64,000 nt of DNA, from NCBI GenBank assembly GCA_936440205.1, contig OW387147.1:17819629-17883628 (forward strand). Reading direction: 5' to 3'. The DNA is from Lepidonotus clava. Its lineage: Eukaryota; Annelida; Polychaeta; Phyllodocida; Polynoidae. This document shows positions 20,303 through 30,950 of this stretch, in pieces. The position numbers and the translations under genes are program-made. Every line of letters begins with the position of its first letter. Within the stretch, counting starts at the first letter, position 1. The notes beneath the pieces were generated by a model. The model saw nothing but the letters and a program-made list of their open reading frames with translations. It did no database searches and was not told the origin of the DNA.

Positions 20303-21637
20303 CTAGTTTTTTGGCTTGTCCGGTTTATCCCTGCGATTCTTGTTGAAGGATTGTTTGTTTTTGTTCTCCATCCTGTCGTCTGATTGCTGGCGAAGGGTGT
20401 CCTTTTTTCTGCAATTTTTTGCGATGTGTGTGTCGGTGTCAAAGTCGCTTCCATAGTGGCAAAGGGCACATATGTGTTTGTATGTGCGTCCCTCCGCAGA
20501 GTGGGTTTCCTTTTCCTTGCACTTACCGATATTGTGTGCTGGGCAGGGGAACACATTCGCCAGATCGGGGGTGCGTCCCGTAATCCACGATAGCCTAGTG
20601 CGTTCGCTGGCAAATAACTCCGCATCATGCCAGGTTGCCTTGCCATCTTCAATATGGGCCATGCAGGCCTGTGTCCATTCCCGGACGGCCTGCCATGGTA
20701 TGGTGGCTGCGTCCTGCGCCACCTGAGATGCGTGTGTTGTGACAGCGAAGGCTTCGGAGAGCGGATCCATGTTAGATGCCATGAGCCGCAGGAGGCCGCA
20801 CATGTGCTCGGGGAAAACCAAGTCCCTACGGGATCTACGAGCGCTTGCCTTTTTCTTAAGATCAGGGGGGAGTGACCTATAGGGTTCCAATGTGAGATTT
20901 CTAGTGGGAAGCAATTTACCTGTCGGAGCGCCCATCATAGGGAACTGGGCCTCCATGGCGCGGTCCATGTCAGTCTTAGTGGTAGATCGCTGTTGGTGAT
21001 CGTGGCGGGCCGCAGGTCGAGGGGAGTGGGACCGGGATCTGTGACCTCTGCGTGATCTGTCTCTTGACCTTCGTCTGGACCTCGATCTTGTGTAGTCCCG
21101 GGATGACCTCCTAGTGCTCCTTGAGGAGGAGCGTCGCCTCCTGCTTCGCGCGCGTGAGCGATGTCGTCTATGCCTGCTGGGGCTCCTCACGCTATCCGGT
21201 GAGTAGCCGCGGCGTGGGGTACGGTGGCGGTGTGACCGCCTGCTTGACCGCGACCTAGATCTTGACTTCGAGTCTATGGCGCGTGTAACTTTGTCTGCCA
21301 AGTCCTTGACGATGGCATGCAGGTCGTCGATCCGCTCCCTATTGGCCTTAGGATCCGGCGGAGGGTCCGGCTGGGACGGGGGAGGGGAAGCGTCCTTGCG
21401 TTGTCCGTTTTCTTCAGTGGTATTTAGGGGAGGAACCGTTTCCTCCTGTGCCGCCATGTCGTGACTCTCAGGGAGGGGTGACACTGACCGTCTGACAGCA
21501 GGGGACCTACGCAGTGGAATGGAGTGTGACCGGGTATGCCTGCCACGCGACCTGACTGCGCACTGAAGTAGTTTGACGTTCGCCAAGACTTTTGCTGCCC
21601 GCTGCCTTCGACGTTCGATGGTAGTGGTATTATCCAT
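20303..21637 (-). CDS. Gag-like first ORF of Ngaro-like element 2, with RS-rich domain and zinc knuckle
   Basis: 444 residues, the first gene of the element. Residues about 120-215 are a dense Arg-Ser/Arg-rich domain like those of SR splicing factors. Residues 230-360 are a mostly helical region. Near the C terminus lies a C-x2-C-x10-H-x4-C set (C390, C393, H404, C409), an elongated zinc-knuckle-like motif, with additional Cys/His just before it. The tail is Lys/Asn-rich. RS domains bind RNA and SR-protein kinases, so RNA packaging or hitch-hiking on host splicing factors for nuclear import is a reasonable inference. The gag-like identity rests on position, basic charge and the zinc motif. 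Confidence 0.75.
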   Translation of the reverse strand: MDNTTTIERRRQRAAKVLANVKLLQCAVRSRGRHTRSHSIPLRRSPAVRRSVSPLPESHDMAAQEETVPPLNTTEENGQRKDASPPPSQPDPPPDPKANRERIDDLHAIVKDLADKVTRAIDSKSRSRSRSSRRSHRHRTPRRGYSPDSVRSPSRHRRHRSRARSRRRRSSSRSTRRSSRDYTRSRSRRRSRDRSRRGHRSRSHSPRPAARHDHQQRSTTKTDMDRAMEAQFPMMGAPTGKLLPTRNLTLEPYRSLPPDLKKKASARRSRRDLVFPEHMCGLLRLMASNMDPLSEAFAVTTHASQVAQDAATIPWQAVREWTQACMAHIEDGKATWHDAELFASERTRLSWITGRTPDLANVFPCPAHNIGKCKEKETHSAEGRTYKHICALCHYGSDFDTDTHIAKNCRKKDTLRQQSDDRMENKNKQSFNKNRRDKPDKPKN

Positions 21638-21691
21638 ATATCAAGGGTGTGCCTTCACGTTCGCTGAGAAACATATCAAGCGAACGGGCTC

Positions 21692-21864
21692 CCAAAATTG
21701 TGGACATGTAAGAATGGCGTCCCTTTGAAGAATGGCGGGAGAACACAAAGTATCTGTGAGCTGGTTGGTCAGCCTTGTCATGTGATTGTCCAGCCAATAG
21801 AAACAGTTCTTACAAGTCCTGATATAAATGTCTCGCAATTAGACATGGGTATAATTCCTGCACA
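21692..21864 (-). repeat. Split direct repeat A1 of Ngaro-like element 2 (5' end)
   Basis: About 173 bp, identical by eye to 16379-16551. On the transcribed strand it contains TTTATATC followed by ATTGGCTGG, so it probably holds the promoter. Confidence 0.88.
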
Positions 21865-24800
21865 TTTATTAATCGCTATGGTGTGCACATACAAGTGTAT
21901 TTATTGTATCAAAAAAGACTTTTCTGGCTTCATATTTGAGATTGTTCCGAAGTATAACTAATTGAGTAATTCCACATTAACAATTGATATCATTATGTAG
22001 ATGGAATATTCTAACCTGCAGAAAGAATTTGAAACATATGGCTTCATACTCAAGATTGTTCTGAAGTATTACTAATTGAATAATTCAAGAGTAACAATAA
22101 CAATATTCTAAACTGCAGAAAGAATTTGAAACATAAATTATTCATTGAATGGTTAGCCCTACTCGTGAATCCTATAATTCTAATCACCATCCCAGCCTTT
22201 TTCAACAAGATTGATAGACCCCTACCGAAAGACCCCTAGGAATGCATGACCATCAGATATATTACCAACCTTAATGTGATTTGTCACCAGCTGATTGCCT
22301 TAAACCATTCTCCTCCATTCCCCCTCGGATTAAGACGCCCCGGCCAAGGCCTACAACACGATCCGACTTGATTAGAAAATCGATTATCACAGAAAGGGGA
22401 TCTGGGCGGCATTAAACGCGCCCCCGAGTTAGAGAAGGCGCCGACGGGGCGAGGAGATGGATCACTATTTAATGTTACTACCGGCGGTGGTGTGATCGGG
22501 ATGGGCAGATAGGGGAGTCAGTGAGCGCCGGTGGGCTGAAGGAAAAGCATTGGATTCTTTTATACCACAGCTGCATCAAACCTGCCTGTAACCCGCACTC
22601 GCCAAATATATATAGGTGTGATGGAAATACCTAGGTGTTTCTCCAGGTCCGTGTAGCTGGCTATCCCAACCAACTTTAATTCTGAGCGGTCAGCTTTAAA
22701 AACCTGAAGGTGGTAAAATATATTTAAAAAAAAAGAGAGGAAAATATTCCTTTAATAAATTATATTATAGGGTTAATTTTGTCCTGGGGGAAACCCTGAA
22801 TTATTATTTCCAATTCTAGATAGCGGTATCACAAGAGACCTCTATCATCACCTACTACTTTGCATCCATCCATTTGCAGATAAAAATCAATTTTTGATAT
22901 TGGAATATTGATATTCGGAAACAGTTTAGGCTTTGTCCCTCATGTCTCATGGGAAACCCTAAACTAGGCAAAGCAGGATTGCTCAAGGATCTCACTGAAG
23001 GCGCTTCTGAGTTGATTTGTGTATGAGCCGGTATTATGGTACGAGCCAGAGACTGACGGAGGAGATGGCAGGGTAGACCTGGCAGTTCCAACTTCCCCAT
23101 ACGTCACTGTGGGCTTGGGAAGGAGGCGTCCTGAGGAGGGGCACTCCGGGTTTATGGCGAGCAGATAACCCGAGCTGCTCCGAGCAATACATCACCTGGC
23201 CCGGTGAGCCCGTAACTGCTCGGGAGGGGCTGGGGTGAGCAACTCAAGCGACGGATGTAGGGACTAGACCTGCTCACTGAGCTGCTCTTTAGGTGGGTGA
23301 ATGGGTAGGTGGGTGGGGAGCAATACATAAAGAACTCAACTAATCACAGACTACCTCGACTTTTACTCTATAAACACACATTGCCTTGCTAAACGCATGC
23401 CGCTGTACCGATAACAGGACCCGTTTTTATCAAGATAATGGAGGATATAGTCTCCATGATTAAAGGAAGTTATGTGGGAGGCTAAAGGTTATCATTTAAC
23501 CTGAATGAAGGTCAGGACGTGAATAAGTAGGTAATTTGGTTTGAAAATATGCCAAGGCTTTAAGAGTATTAATTCGTTTATGAGGAAGTAAAGAGTAATT
23601 GCAATAAATTTGAACTCATGTAATTGCTCTTTGTTGAGATCAACATCTCGAATATTTTACGATGTCATTAATTTTGCAGTGCAGGGCACGAATATAAAGA
23701 TACATTTTGTAAAAAGTTGTTATCTTATGTGCTTAACAAAGTACCTGTATATCGCACTACATTGTGACAAAGACATAAAAATATTCTTATGTAGATGTTT
23801 ATCACAATATTCATTAAAGCAACTAAGCTACCTCATGTGAAATAGGGGCATGTGGCAGACCGCAGTTTGAGACGACCAAACAAGGGTTACATGTCACTTC
23901 ATTTTCTGAAAGTGTAAAATAATCGGTAACAGTAACTGCAACTTGTGAAAAAAAGACAGTGAGTCAACGTCTAACGCCTGCTTGCATTCCTTTGGGATGA
24001 GCAGTTGGCATATCAACTCACTGATCAATAAATACAGGAGTGGACTGAGCAGGTCTGACACCTTAACTTTGAGCTGCTCATAGCCGCAGACCTAGCGTGA
24101 AGGTCACTTATCGGCCTAAATAAAGGTTCACGGGAAAGGTCAGGGAGCAATTGGGTGAGCTGTTCATATCTATGAACCATCGGGAGGGGAGGAGTCGTCA
24201 GAAAACTGAGATTACCTGTCAGATCTGAGAAGGAGTAACCGACGAGCAGATGTGAGTCATTCAATAAACTTGAAGACAGGTCAACATGGGAAATATAAAA
24301 TATCGGTGCCATCCCCCTCTGTATAGCCAATTTTACTGGCATGTGACCTGGCACCACTGGGAAACAGAAAGGACGATGCTTACGCTTGGAAATGATATAC
24401 ACCAAGGATGCGTTCCATGAATACTTCACGTCATCTGAGGATAATTTCATTGGCTTATTCATAATGAATTATAAGCCCCAGATATGTTCATCAGAATCCA
24501 GGATCACAATACATTTGAAATTCAAATCTTACGTGCAGTGAATCTCACTGTTATTGCCTGTTGCTCTGTAAAATTACACGCCCTCTATAAATACTTTTGA
24601 TATTGATTTAAACATTTAAACGATGTGCAAGCACTTGGACTCAGACAATTCAGTAAGAATGCAACATTTATTATCAAATTTAACACTGCCCCCCCCCCCC
24701 AAAAAAAAAGGAAAGAAACACAAATAAAATAAATGTATAAATAAATGAAATAAGGCAAGAGAGGGCCCTGGCCGTATATGGATCTGAAGGCATAACGTAT

Positions 24801-25453
24801 ACTATGCAGTGGGTGCCCAATCCTTCCCAGAATGCATGACCTGCCGCCATTGCGGATCACCGACGCTAGAGGGGGCCTCGGGGTGGGCTTTGATCTGTCC
24901 ACTTCCGGTTCATTAGTGCCCTTTGATGTGGGTCACGTGGTCACCTGTGAAGCGTTCGACGTGGAAAATGAGCCGCGTCATTGTATTTTATTGCCATAAG
25001 CTTGGTTTGATATCATATTAAGGATATGTTAATTGTTATATGTTCAGCTTTGACCCTTTTTTACTTAGTGATGAAACCGGATTGTTTCTTAGTAGTACGT
25101 TTCGTGGAAATTTGACAGCATTAGTATCTATAGGGGCCTACTGCAGCATTACTATCTATATCTGTTTATTATAATTTTCCATTATTCACAAATTATTTCC
25201 TATACTAAAAAGGGGATTGGATAAACTTATCGGCAGATGCATTCATTCTGACCTTCCATACACTGCAGGCAACAATATTCTATACTTTCATAGAAGCAGA
25301 ACCGCCAATTTCAATGCGCTGCAATAAAAACAAACGCTCACAATAGAATACTAAAGGCCGCTCATCTCATACCCGCAGGACATATTCATATCAGTCTGCA
25401 CATTGCGGCAATAACAGGGGCGGCGGTGGCATACATCAGAGAGACTGCAGTAA

Positions 25454-25671
25454 ACCCCATATACACTAGACGATTTTGACATAGTCGGCCGATTCTACCA
25501 GAATAATTGGCCGATTCTATCAGAATAATCGGTCGATTTTAGCACCGATTCATATCAAACTTTTCATACGATTTCATATGATTGTAAATACTGAATCAGT
25601 GCCAAATCGACCGATTCTTTTGCTAGTAGTCGGCCGATTTGTGCAACGATTCCGCCCAGTGGGTATGGGGT
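25454..25671. mobile_element. MITE, about 218 bp, ACCCCATA inverted ends
   Basis: The left end ACCCCATATACACTAGACG matches the right end read on the other strand, ACCCCATACCCACTGGGCG, at about 15 of 19 positions. Inside, CGGCCGATTCTA-type motifs repeat three times on the left and again inverted on the right. Size and CGATT-rich subterminal repeats resemble the element at 63135-63350. Confidence 0.55.
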
Positions 25672-26567
25672 CTCTCCGCATACATGTACATGCACTGCAG
25701 TGACAGAAGAGAAGTTCATTTTGTAAGTGGGTTAATGGCTGCGGGAGTCGATAAATCACGTGTTGGCCACGTGGAGAGGCCACCAGCCGGTCGTCGACGG
25801 GCAGGGGACGGACGGGCACGGCCAGGGAGACCGCTCATTGAAATTAATTTTAACGTGCGTCGGCGTTGTCATTGTTATCGCCTATGCCATCGTCAAAATA
25901 CATGTATACATGCACCAGAGCGATTTGGACCTCGTGCTTTTGAGTCCTCGCTCGTCAGTATGCAGTATGTCATATCATATCATATATCATATCATATATA
26001 TCATATCCTTAGCACAACCAGGACGTGCCATTGCGTATTTAAAAAAATGATATCATATATCCTGGTAGGATCTTGAATTGGATCGAATGGGTGGTTTGTG
26101 ATATAAAAATCATGCATTCAACTGCAAGGTGGCTGTAGATATTTATCTGCATGAACCAGCCGTTTTCACGTCTCCCTATTGGTTCCGACAGCTTTTGGAT
26201 TTTGGATTTTGTTTTGAACAACTACAAATCCATAAGAAATATAGGCATTAGCCTCATAATGAAACAAGGGATTGTCCATTTCACGGAGCCGTTTTTAACC
26301 TAAAAGTTACGATGAATTAAGGAGGAATCCTAGCGGGGGAGGGTAATATGGTTTTTTTTAGGAAACAGGGTGGGAAGAGGCTCGGGTAGTAGGCTGCGTG
26401 CGCACCTTCCGCTGCGCTAATTGGCAAACGGATGGTATGAAAAATTAAAGCTGAACGGCTCCTAATTAATGACGCCACTTTGATGCCAGCCCAACATCAC
26501 ATCCCCCGGCATCCCCCTCCCTTCCCCCTTATTCCACCCACTCATCATGCCATTTCTCCTTCAGACC

Positions 26568-26707
26568 CAGTTGCGGATCCAGCTTTTTTGAAAAGATTGG
26601 GGTGTGCTAATAGAAAAGGGAGGGGGATGGCGCATCCCTTTTTTTCTTGAGCTTTACATTAAAAAAGTCTAAACTTGGCCCCGCGCCCCCCTCTAAATCC
26701 GCCCCCG
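26568..26707. mobile_element. Small MITE related to the GGGGCGGATC family
   Basis: CAGTTGCGGATCCAGC on the left faces CTAAATCCGCCCCCG on the right, giving inverted ends of about 12 matching bases around GCGGAT. The interior is AT-rich next to G/C runs, as in the copy at 5596. No gene is carried. Confidence 0.4.
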
Positions 26708-27331
26708 GCGGACGGTTCCAAACCCTCCTCCCCCCCACCTCTACGCTGAGCCGGGTGCGCGCCTTATAAACGGCCAAATTAGTGAATTATTGTCAAATCA
26801 ATGAAGCCGCCCTGGAGGCGCCCTGGAGGCATCCTGGCGGGGCCGGCCCCCCTAATGAGGCGGGCGCGAAGTCGGACGTGACAAATGCCGCGCCCTGCAC
26901 GTGAACAGCGTCGACAAATCCGCCCCCCCCCCCCAACCACTCCGGACCCCACCCATCACCCTGTGGGTCCAGAGCCCGGGGAAGGGGGGAGGGGAGTACT
27001 CTGACCTTATCGTTTGGCCCACCAAAGCTGGGATGGGAAACTGCCAAAATGGCTTAGAAAAGAAATGATACTGGCCGTGAAAGAAGTTAACACGTTAGAA
27101 ACTAGATCAATGTTCATTGAAAATACATTGTGGTACCAACACCACTGAATTAGATATAGTAAAATCTAAATTACTAGAGTTGTGACACAAACTTTTCTTT
27201 TGTTTCGCACTGTTGAAGTAGCTATTTTGAGCCATGGACACAATAAGGAAAGAGACAGCGGGCTGTTAATTATAACCAGGGCCAGAATGCTGATGATGAC
27301 CTTTATTTCATCAGTCGGTACTCAATGGCAC

Positions 27332-27369
27332 CATGGAGAGTAAAATAACGCATTATTTTACTCTCCATG
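27332..27369. repeat. Dispersed 38-nt palindrome, copy 1
   Basis: Arms CATGGAGAGTAAAATAA and its exact complement (17 bp each) flank a 4-base loop, CGCA. Further copies lie at 42873-42909 and 45542-45579. Just outside the arms GGCAC (27327-27331) reappears as GGCACC after the right arm. Confidence 0.85.
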
Positions 27370-27544
27370 CTGGCACCTTTAAGAGAAGTAACCTATAGTA
27401 ACCCCCCCCCCCTCCCCCGACCACCACTTCCCTGGCGCTGAGGGCACTGCTGATAGCGGCCAAATATCACCCCTGCCGTCCCACCGCTGTCATGGCAACG
27501 CATCTTTATTGGCGACGGCCCCAGTTTGATCCCAGCTTGATCTC

Positions 27545-27700
27545 AGCACGACTCGCCGCGCATGCGTAGGGCGCGGAATTATGGGATGGCGCGGGGCAAT
27601 ATTTCCTCGCGCACGCATGCGCGGAAGCCGAAAGTCGTCTGCTACTAAAACAGATCGGGCGCCATCTTGAAACAGCGCGGCAGCGGCAGCGAGGCGCAGC
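27545..27700. promoter_or_regulatory. CpG-rich promoter candidate with NRF1 and YY1 motifs
   Basis: A CpG-dense stretch containing two NRF1-type palindromes (GCGCATGCG at 27558 and CGCATGCGC at 27614). A YY1 box follows (GCGCCATCTTG at 27659, that is AAGATGGCGC on the minus strand). This set marks TATA-less housekeeping promoters. YY1 boxes usually point along the sense strand just after the start site, which would suggest leftward or divergent transcription. It lies 3.1 kb upstream of the Polycomb gene's first coding exon. Confidence 0.5.
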
Positions 27701-28528
27701 TAAATGACCGTGATTAATGTTTACGCTGGAGAATTAGAGAATTAATTTCGGCAAATGTGTTATTGGCTTCCGGGAAGATAAGGCTGGCGGGGAAATTGAG
27801 CATGGGAGCGCGGTGCGTTCGCCTGCACGGGTTTGGGAGAGGAAGAGGACGCTAATTGAAAGATACTGTCAATCCGAAGCAGCATCTTCACTCATCTCAT
27901 GCGTCTTATAACCATTTTGCCATTACAATATTTAATTAAAAACTCTTTTTTAGTACAAAAGTCAGTGATTTATTGGAAGAGGTCTTAAACATTTATCTAA
28001 AGGCCCCTACGTGAAAACAAAATACTTCCTGATTCCATGCATGATTAAGGCGTGAGTAGATATGTATTTTGCACTGATAAGATGAAAGAGAATGGGATAA
28101 CAGTAGGGGAATAACCTATCCTATTCTCACACACCGCAGGTGTATCTTTATACATAATCGTATTCATACTTCCTGGTATATGAAATTACCTATGTATAGG
28201 CATCAAACGTCCCTAGCATATAACATCCATGCACAAAATGAAATGAAAATGTAAATCTAGGCGAAGAAGTAAGTGAACAAATCCTTGTGACTAGTATGAA
28301 TCACCAGAGATGTAGCGAGTCGACCATAATAATGAAATACAGGCGGAAATAAGCCCCAATCCAATGACATTCGCCTGTAACTCAGAGATGAATTGCCGGT
28401 CATATCCCTTGTTTTACATCACTGTAGAGCGAATAACTCACGATTAGTGGGAGGCTGTAGCCGCAGGAATGATGACTCAACAATTCTTAGTCGGTGACAT
28501 TTATGTAGGTGGCGCTGCGATCAGTAAT

Positions 28529-28682
28529 CCCTCCTTCACCTCCCCCCTCTCTCTTCCCCTCTCCTCCCTCTCTCTCCCTCCCCCTCTCTCCCCTCCCCCC
28601 CTCTCCCCGCCCCTCCCTCCCATCGCTCTCCCCTCCCCATCTCCCCCCCTCCCCCTCCCCCTTCTCCCCCCACCCTCCCCTC
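28529..28682 (+). repeat. Long polypyrimidine tract
   Basis: About 150 bases that are almost purely C and T, with only a handful of A and one or two G. Such purine/pyrimidine-asymmetric tracts can form triplex (H-DNA) and exclude nucleosomes. It ends exactly where a CpG-rich promoter candidate begins. Confidence 0.9.
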
Positions 28683-28830
28683 GTAATCCTGGCGGCCATT
28701 GTTGACACTGCGGCTTCCGGCGCCCTCTCGCCACTTCTCGCGTACCACGTGACTGTGTTCTCGCGGCGACGAGAACACATGTTAGCTGTCACCGGGTGGT
28801 GATGTATGACAATTTGACATGGCGGATCCC
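28683..28830 (+). promoter_or_regulatory. CpG-rich promoter candidate for the Polycomb gene
   Basis: Contains CTTCCGG (ETS type, about 28713), CACGTGAC (E-box/USF type, about 28746), TCTCGCGGCGACGAGAAC and a plus-sense YY1-like ATGGCGG at 28819-28825. Orientation and position, 2 kb upstream of the first coding exon on the same strand, make it the better candidate for the start of the gene. A donor-like TGTAG|GTGAGG at 29058 could end a noncoding first exon. The start site itself is inferred. Confidence 0.5.
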
Positions 28831-30816
28831 CTCCACCTCCCCTCATCCTTTCCTCTTCTGTTGTCTCCTCCTCTCACCTAACCTCCTGATCCACAGCCCT
28901 CCTGGCTCCTCAATAGATACATCCATATATATTGAGGAGGTATTGGTCGTTTTGACTTTGCCATGCTTTTCACTTGTGACCCTTAGCAGATCAATAATTA
29001 TGCATTGATGATAGGCCTCCTTTGATTGGTGATAAATACATTTGCTGATCCCTGTAGGTGAGGTTCTCACCCGTTGAAGAGTCCACCCCTAAGAATCCAC
29101 CAGAACGTCATTATTTGGTCTTCATTTGGGCGAAAAAAAGTGTGAAACAGAATACACATTGATATAGTTATTACCTCATTTAATTGAGACACAACTTGCA
29201 ATGTGTACTGCCCTTTAATGTCAGGGACTGTTTATGTTCACGAGGTTTATACACTGATCAAAATATCCTATTGTGCCATAATTTATTTGTAATGACTTCC
29301 TAGTGAAAGGGACAAGTAGCCGTATGGAAAAGGAAAGGGAATTTGTTTGTTCCTAGCAAAGTAAAAACGACCAATATTTGACTAGGTTCGCTATGTGTGT
29401 TGTCACACCACATTCACATAATACTCAATTATGGCACAGCTTCTTTCCCTACGTAATTTGCAGTTATCGAATGTATTTACCACCATTTCTACCACCATTT
29501 ACCATAATAAATCACCATTTCAACCATTTACCACCAGCCTGTGGCACCATCAGTCCACAACGTGTCACACACTGACTGTCCATATCCAAAGAACAATCTG
29601 CACGAGTTCACTCACAACCACCACTTTTATATGCCTCGGATCCTCCACACACAGACAAAAAAAACTGTTTGCACTCAGGAAACCCCGAAGAGAATGTGAC
29701 CTTGCGTTCTGCCTGTCAAATTAGCATATTTCTCACGGCACCATAAGACCCCTCACCAGGGAGGCAATTATTTCCGCCGCTTAGTGTGACAAAAGTAAGA
29801 GCCGGCGTTGGTGCACCAAGGCCGTGTCGGTTGTAATGGCGTGTAATGCCTCTTGATTGTCGAGATTTTTGCCAGTAATAAGAGGTTTGCCATTGACAGG
29901 CCCAGTTATCATGGCTTATGCTGATGACTCCTGCTCAATTGTTGGTCATTTATCATTCATTTATCTGTGACAAGTCGTCTCCGATCATTATGTCATTTGT
30001 TTCCAGGCGAATTAAGGACAGAGATTTCTATCTTTATTATACGCCTTCTGTCCATAAACATACATGTACATGTATTATGTTTAGTATTATACTGACCTAT
30101 ATTGAGGCTGTCTGACATTATATTGAAATGTTTAAAGTGTTCTTTCTAGATACTTCATGGTCTGTACACCGTATTTAATAGCTTACATAATTAGACAACG
30201 TTTTTCTGTTTCAATAATAATTATCATATTAATGTTTCTGCTTCGATAAGTCGACAAGTCATTTCTTGTATCCGAAAGTACTTTGTCCTTGGATATGGCC
30301 ATTATTGTTGTAATAGGTAAATTTTATTAACGTCTTGAAGTCTGTATGCTTCTTCCCGAAAAGCCTAGCTGAACAAAAATACTCTTATAGAAGATAACAT
30401 TTCAGAACTACACACACAAACACACAGCTTCCTCTTGAAATAGATGGTCTCTTCGAACCGTTTAGTCATAATATTCCCTTATTTGTTCAACAAATTGTAA
30501 AAAGACCCCCATGACTGTATACTATGAATCTATTTCTACGGAAATTTACCCACTCATTTCTTTTGAAATTTATATAATTTCTGATTTTGCTTCAACTTAA
30601 GTGCAATGCCGCGGTTTTTCAGAATGCTACTTTGTAGCAAGAAAAATACAATATCATAATGTTTAACCCCCCATTGTCAATATAACCAAAGGTCGGTGTC
30701 TCTCCTTCTATATCCATTACTCCAGTTGTAATCTCGACCTCATATTTCATCGACAGTGTCCCTATACATCTTGTAAAGCACACCTGTAATTAGAGTTCTC
30801 TCACCTGATGTTGCAG
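28831..30816 (+). other. Region between candidate promoter and first coding exon
   Basis: No coding sequence is seen. It probably contains a 5' noncoding exon and the first intron, because the first coding exon is preceded by a good acceptor (TGATGTTGCAG, ending at 30816). An ACCATTTACCACC-type imperfect repeat lies near 29480-29535. Confidence 0.45.
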
Positions 30817-30835
30817 GCGGCAGGGGCCAGGGACC

Positions 30836-30950
30836 ATGGCAGGTGGGACGACCAAGATCAAGATCACCGACCTCAACCCGCACCTGGCCTGTGTGCTCTG
30901 CGGGGGGTATTACATCGACGCCACCACCATCATAGAATGTCTCCACTCCT
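30836..30950 (+). CDS. bmi1-type gene, coding exon 1
   Basis: Codes residues 1-38 plus one base and carries the first four RING metal ligands (C19, C22, C35, H37). The exon itself starts at 30817 after a TTGCAG acceptor, so 19 bases of 5' UTR precede the ATG and at least one upstream noncoding exon is implied. Donor CCT|GTAAGT. Confidence 0.93.

Larger units (their letters stand above)
16154..21864 (-). mobile_element. Ngaro-like tyrosine-recombinase retrotransposon (DIRS order), element 2
   Basis: A 5.7 kb element, also leftward, with the same plan as element 1 but unrelated repeats and much diverged proteins. In transcription order: A1 (21692-21864), RS-rich gag-like gene, RT-RNase H gene, tyrosine recombinase gene, B1 (16550-16730), A2 (16379-16551), a 44 bp spacer and B2 (16154-16334). 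Inner and outer repeat copies agree at all but about one base, so the insertion is young. It looks whole, with three long uninterrupted genes. Repeat A carries a CCAAT box and a TATA-like TTTATATC on the transcribed strand, in the order expected for a promoter. It is a second lineage, not a copy of element 1. Confidence 0.9.
21865..27540. other. Gene-free DNA right of the second Ngaro-like element
   Basis: No coding exon is recognised on either strand. It contains two MITEs (25454-25671 and 26568-26707), a (CATAT)n-like low-complexity stretch near 25965-26010 and a short palindrome at 27332. A GC-rich patch near 26400-26480 carries the homeodomain core CTAATTAATGA. The 145-codon minus frame at 24025-24462 shows no domain and is not called. 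Confidence 0.5.

Noticed and set aside
24025-24462. 145-codon minus-strand frame
   Set aside because: No recognisable domain, no promoter or splice context and no relation to neighbours.
26793-27047. 84-codon minus frame left of the NRF1/YY1 promoter candidate as the leftward gene
   Set aside because: Gly/Pro-rich frame caused by GC-rich DNA, with no splice sites or homology recognised; a noncoding leftward transcript remains possible.
28487-28846. Overlapping open frames in both directions over the pyrimidine tract
   Set aside because: Stop-poor composition of a C/T-only tract gives Pro/Ser- or Gly/Glu/Arg-only frames. No gene is indicated.
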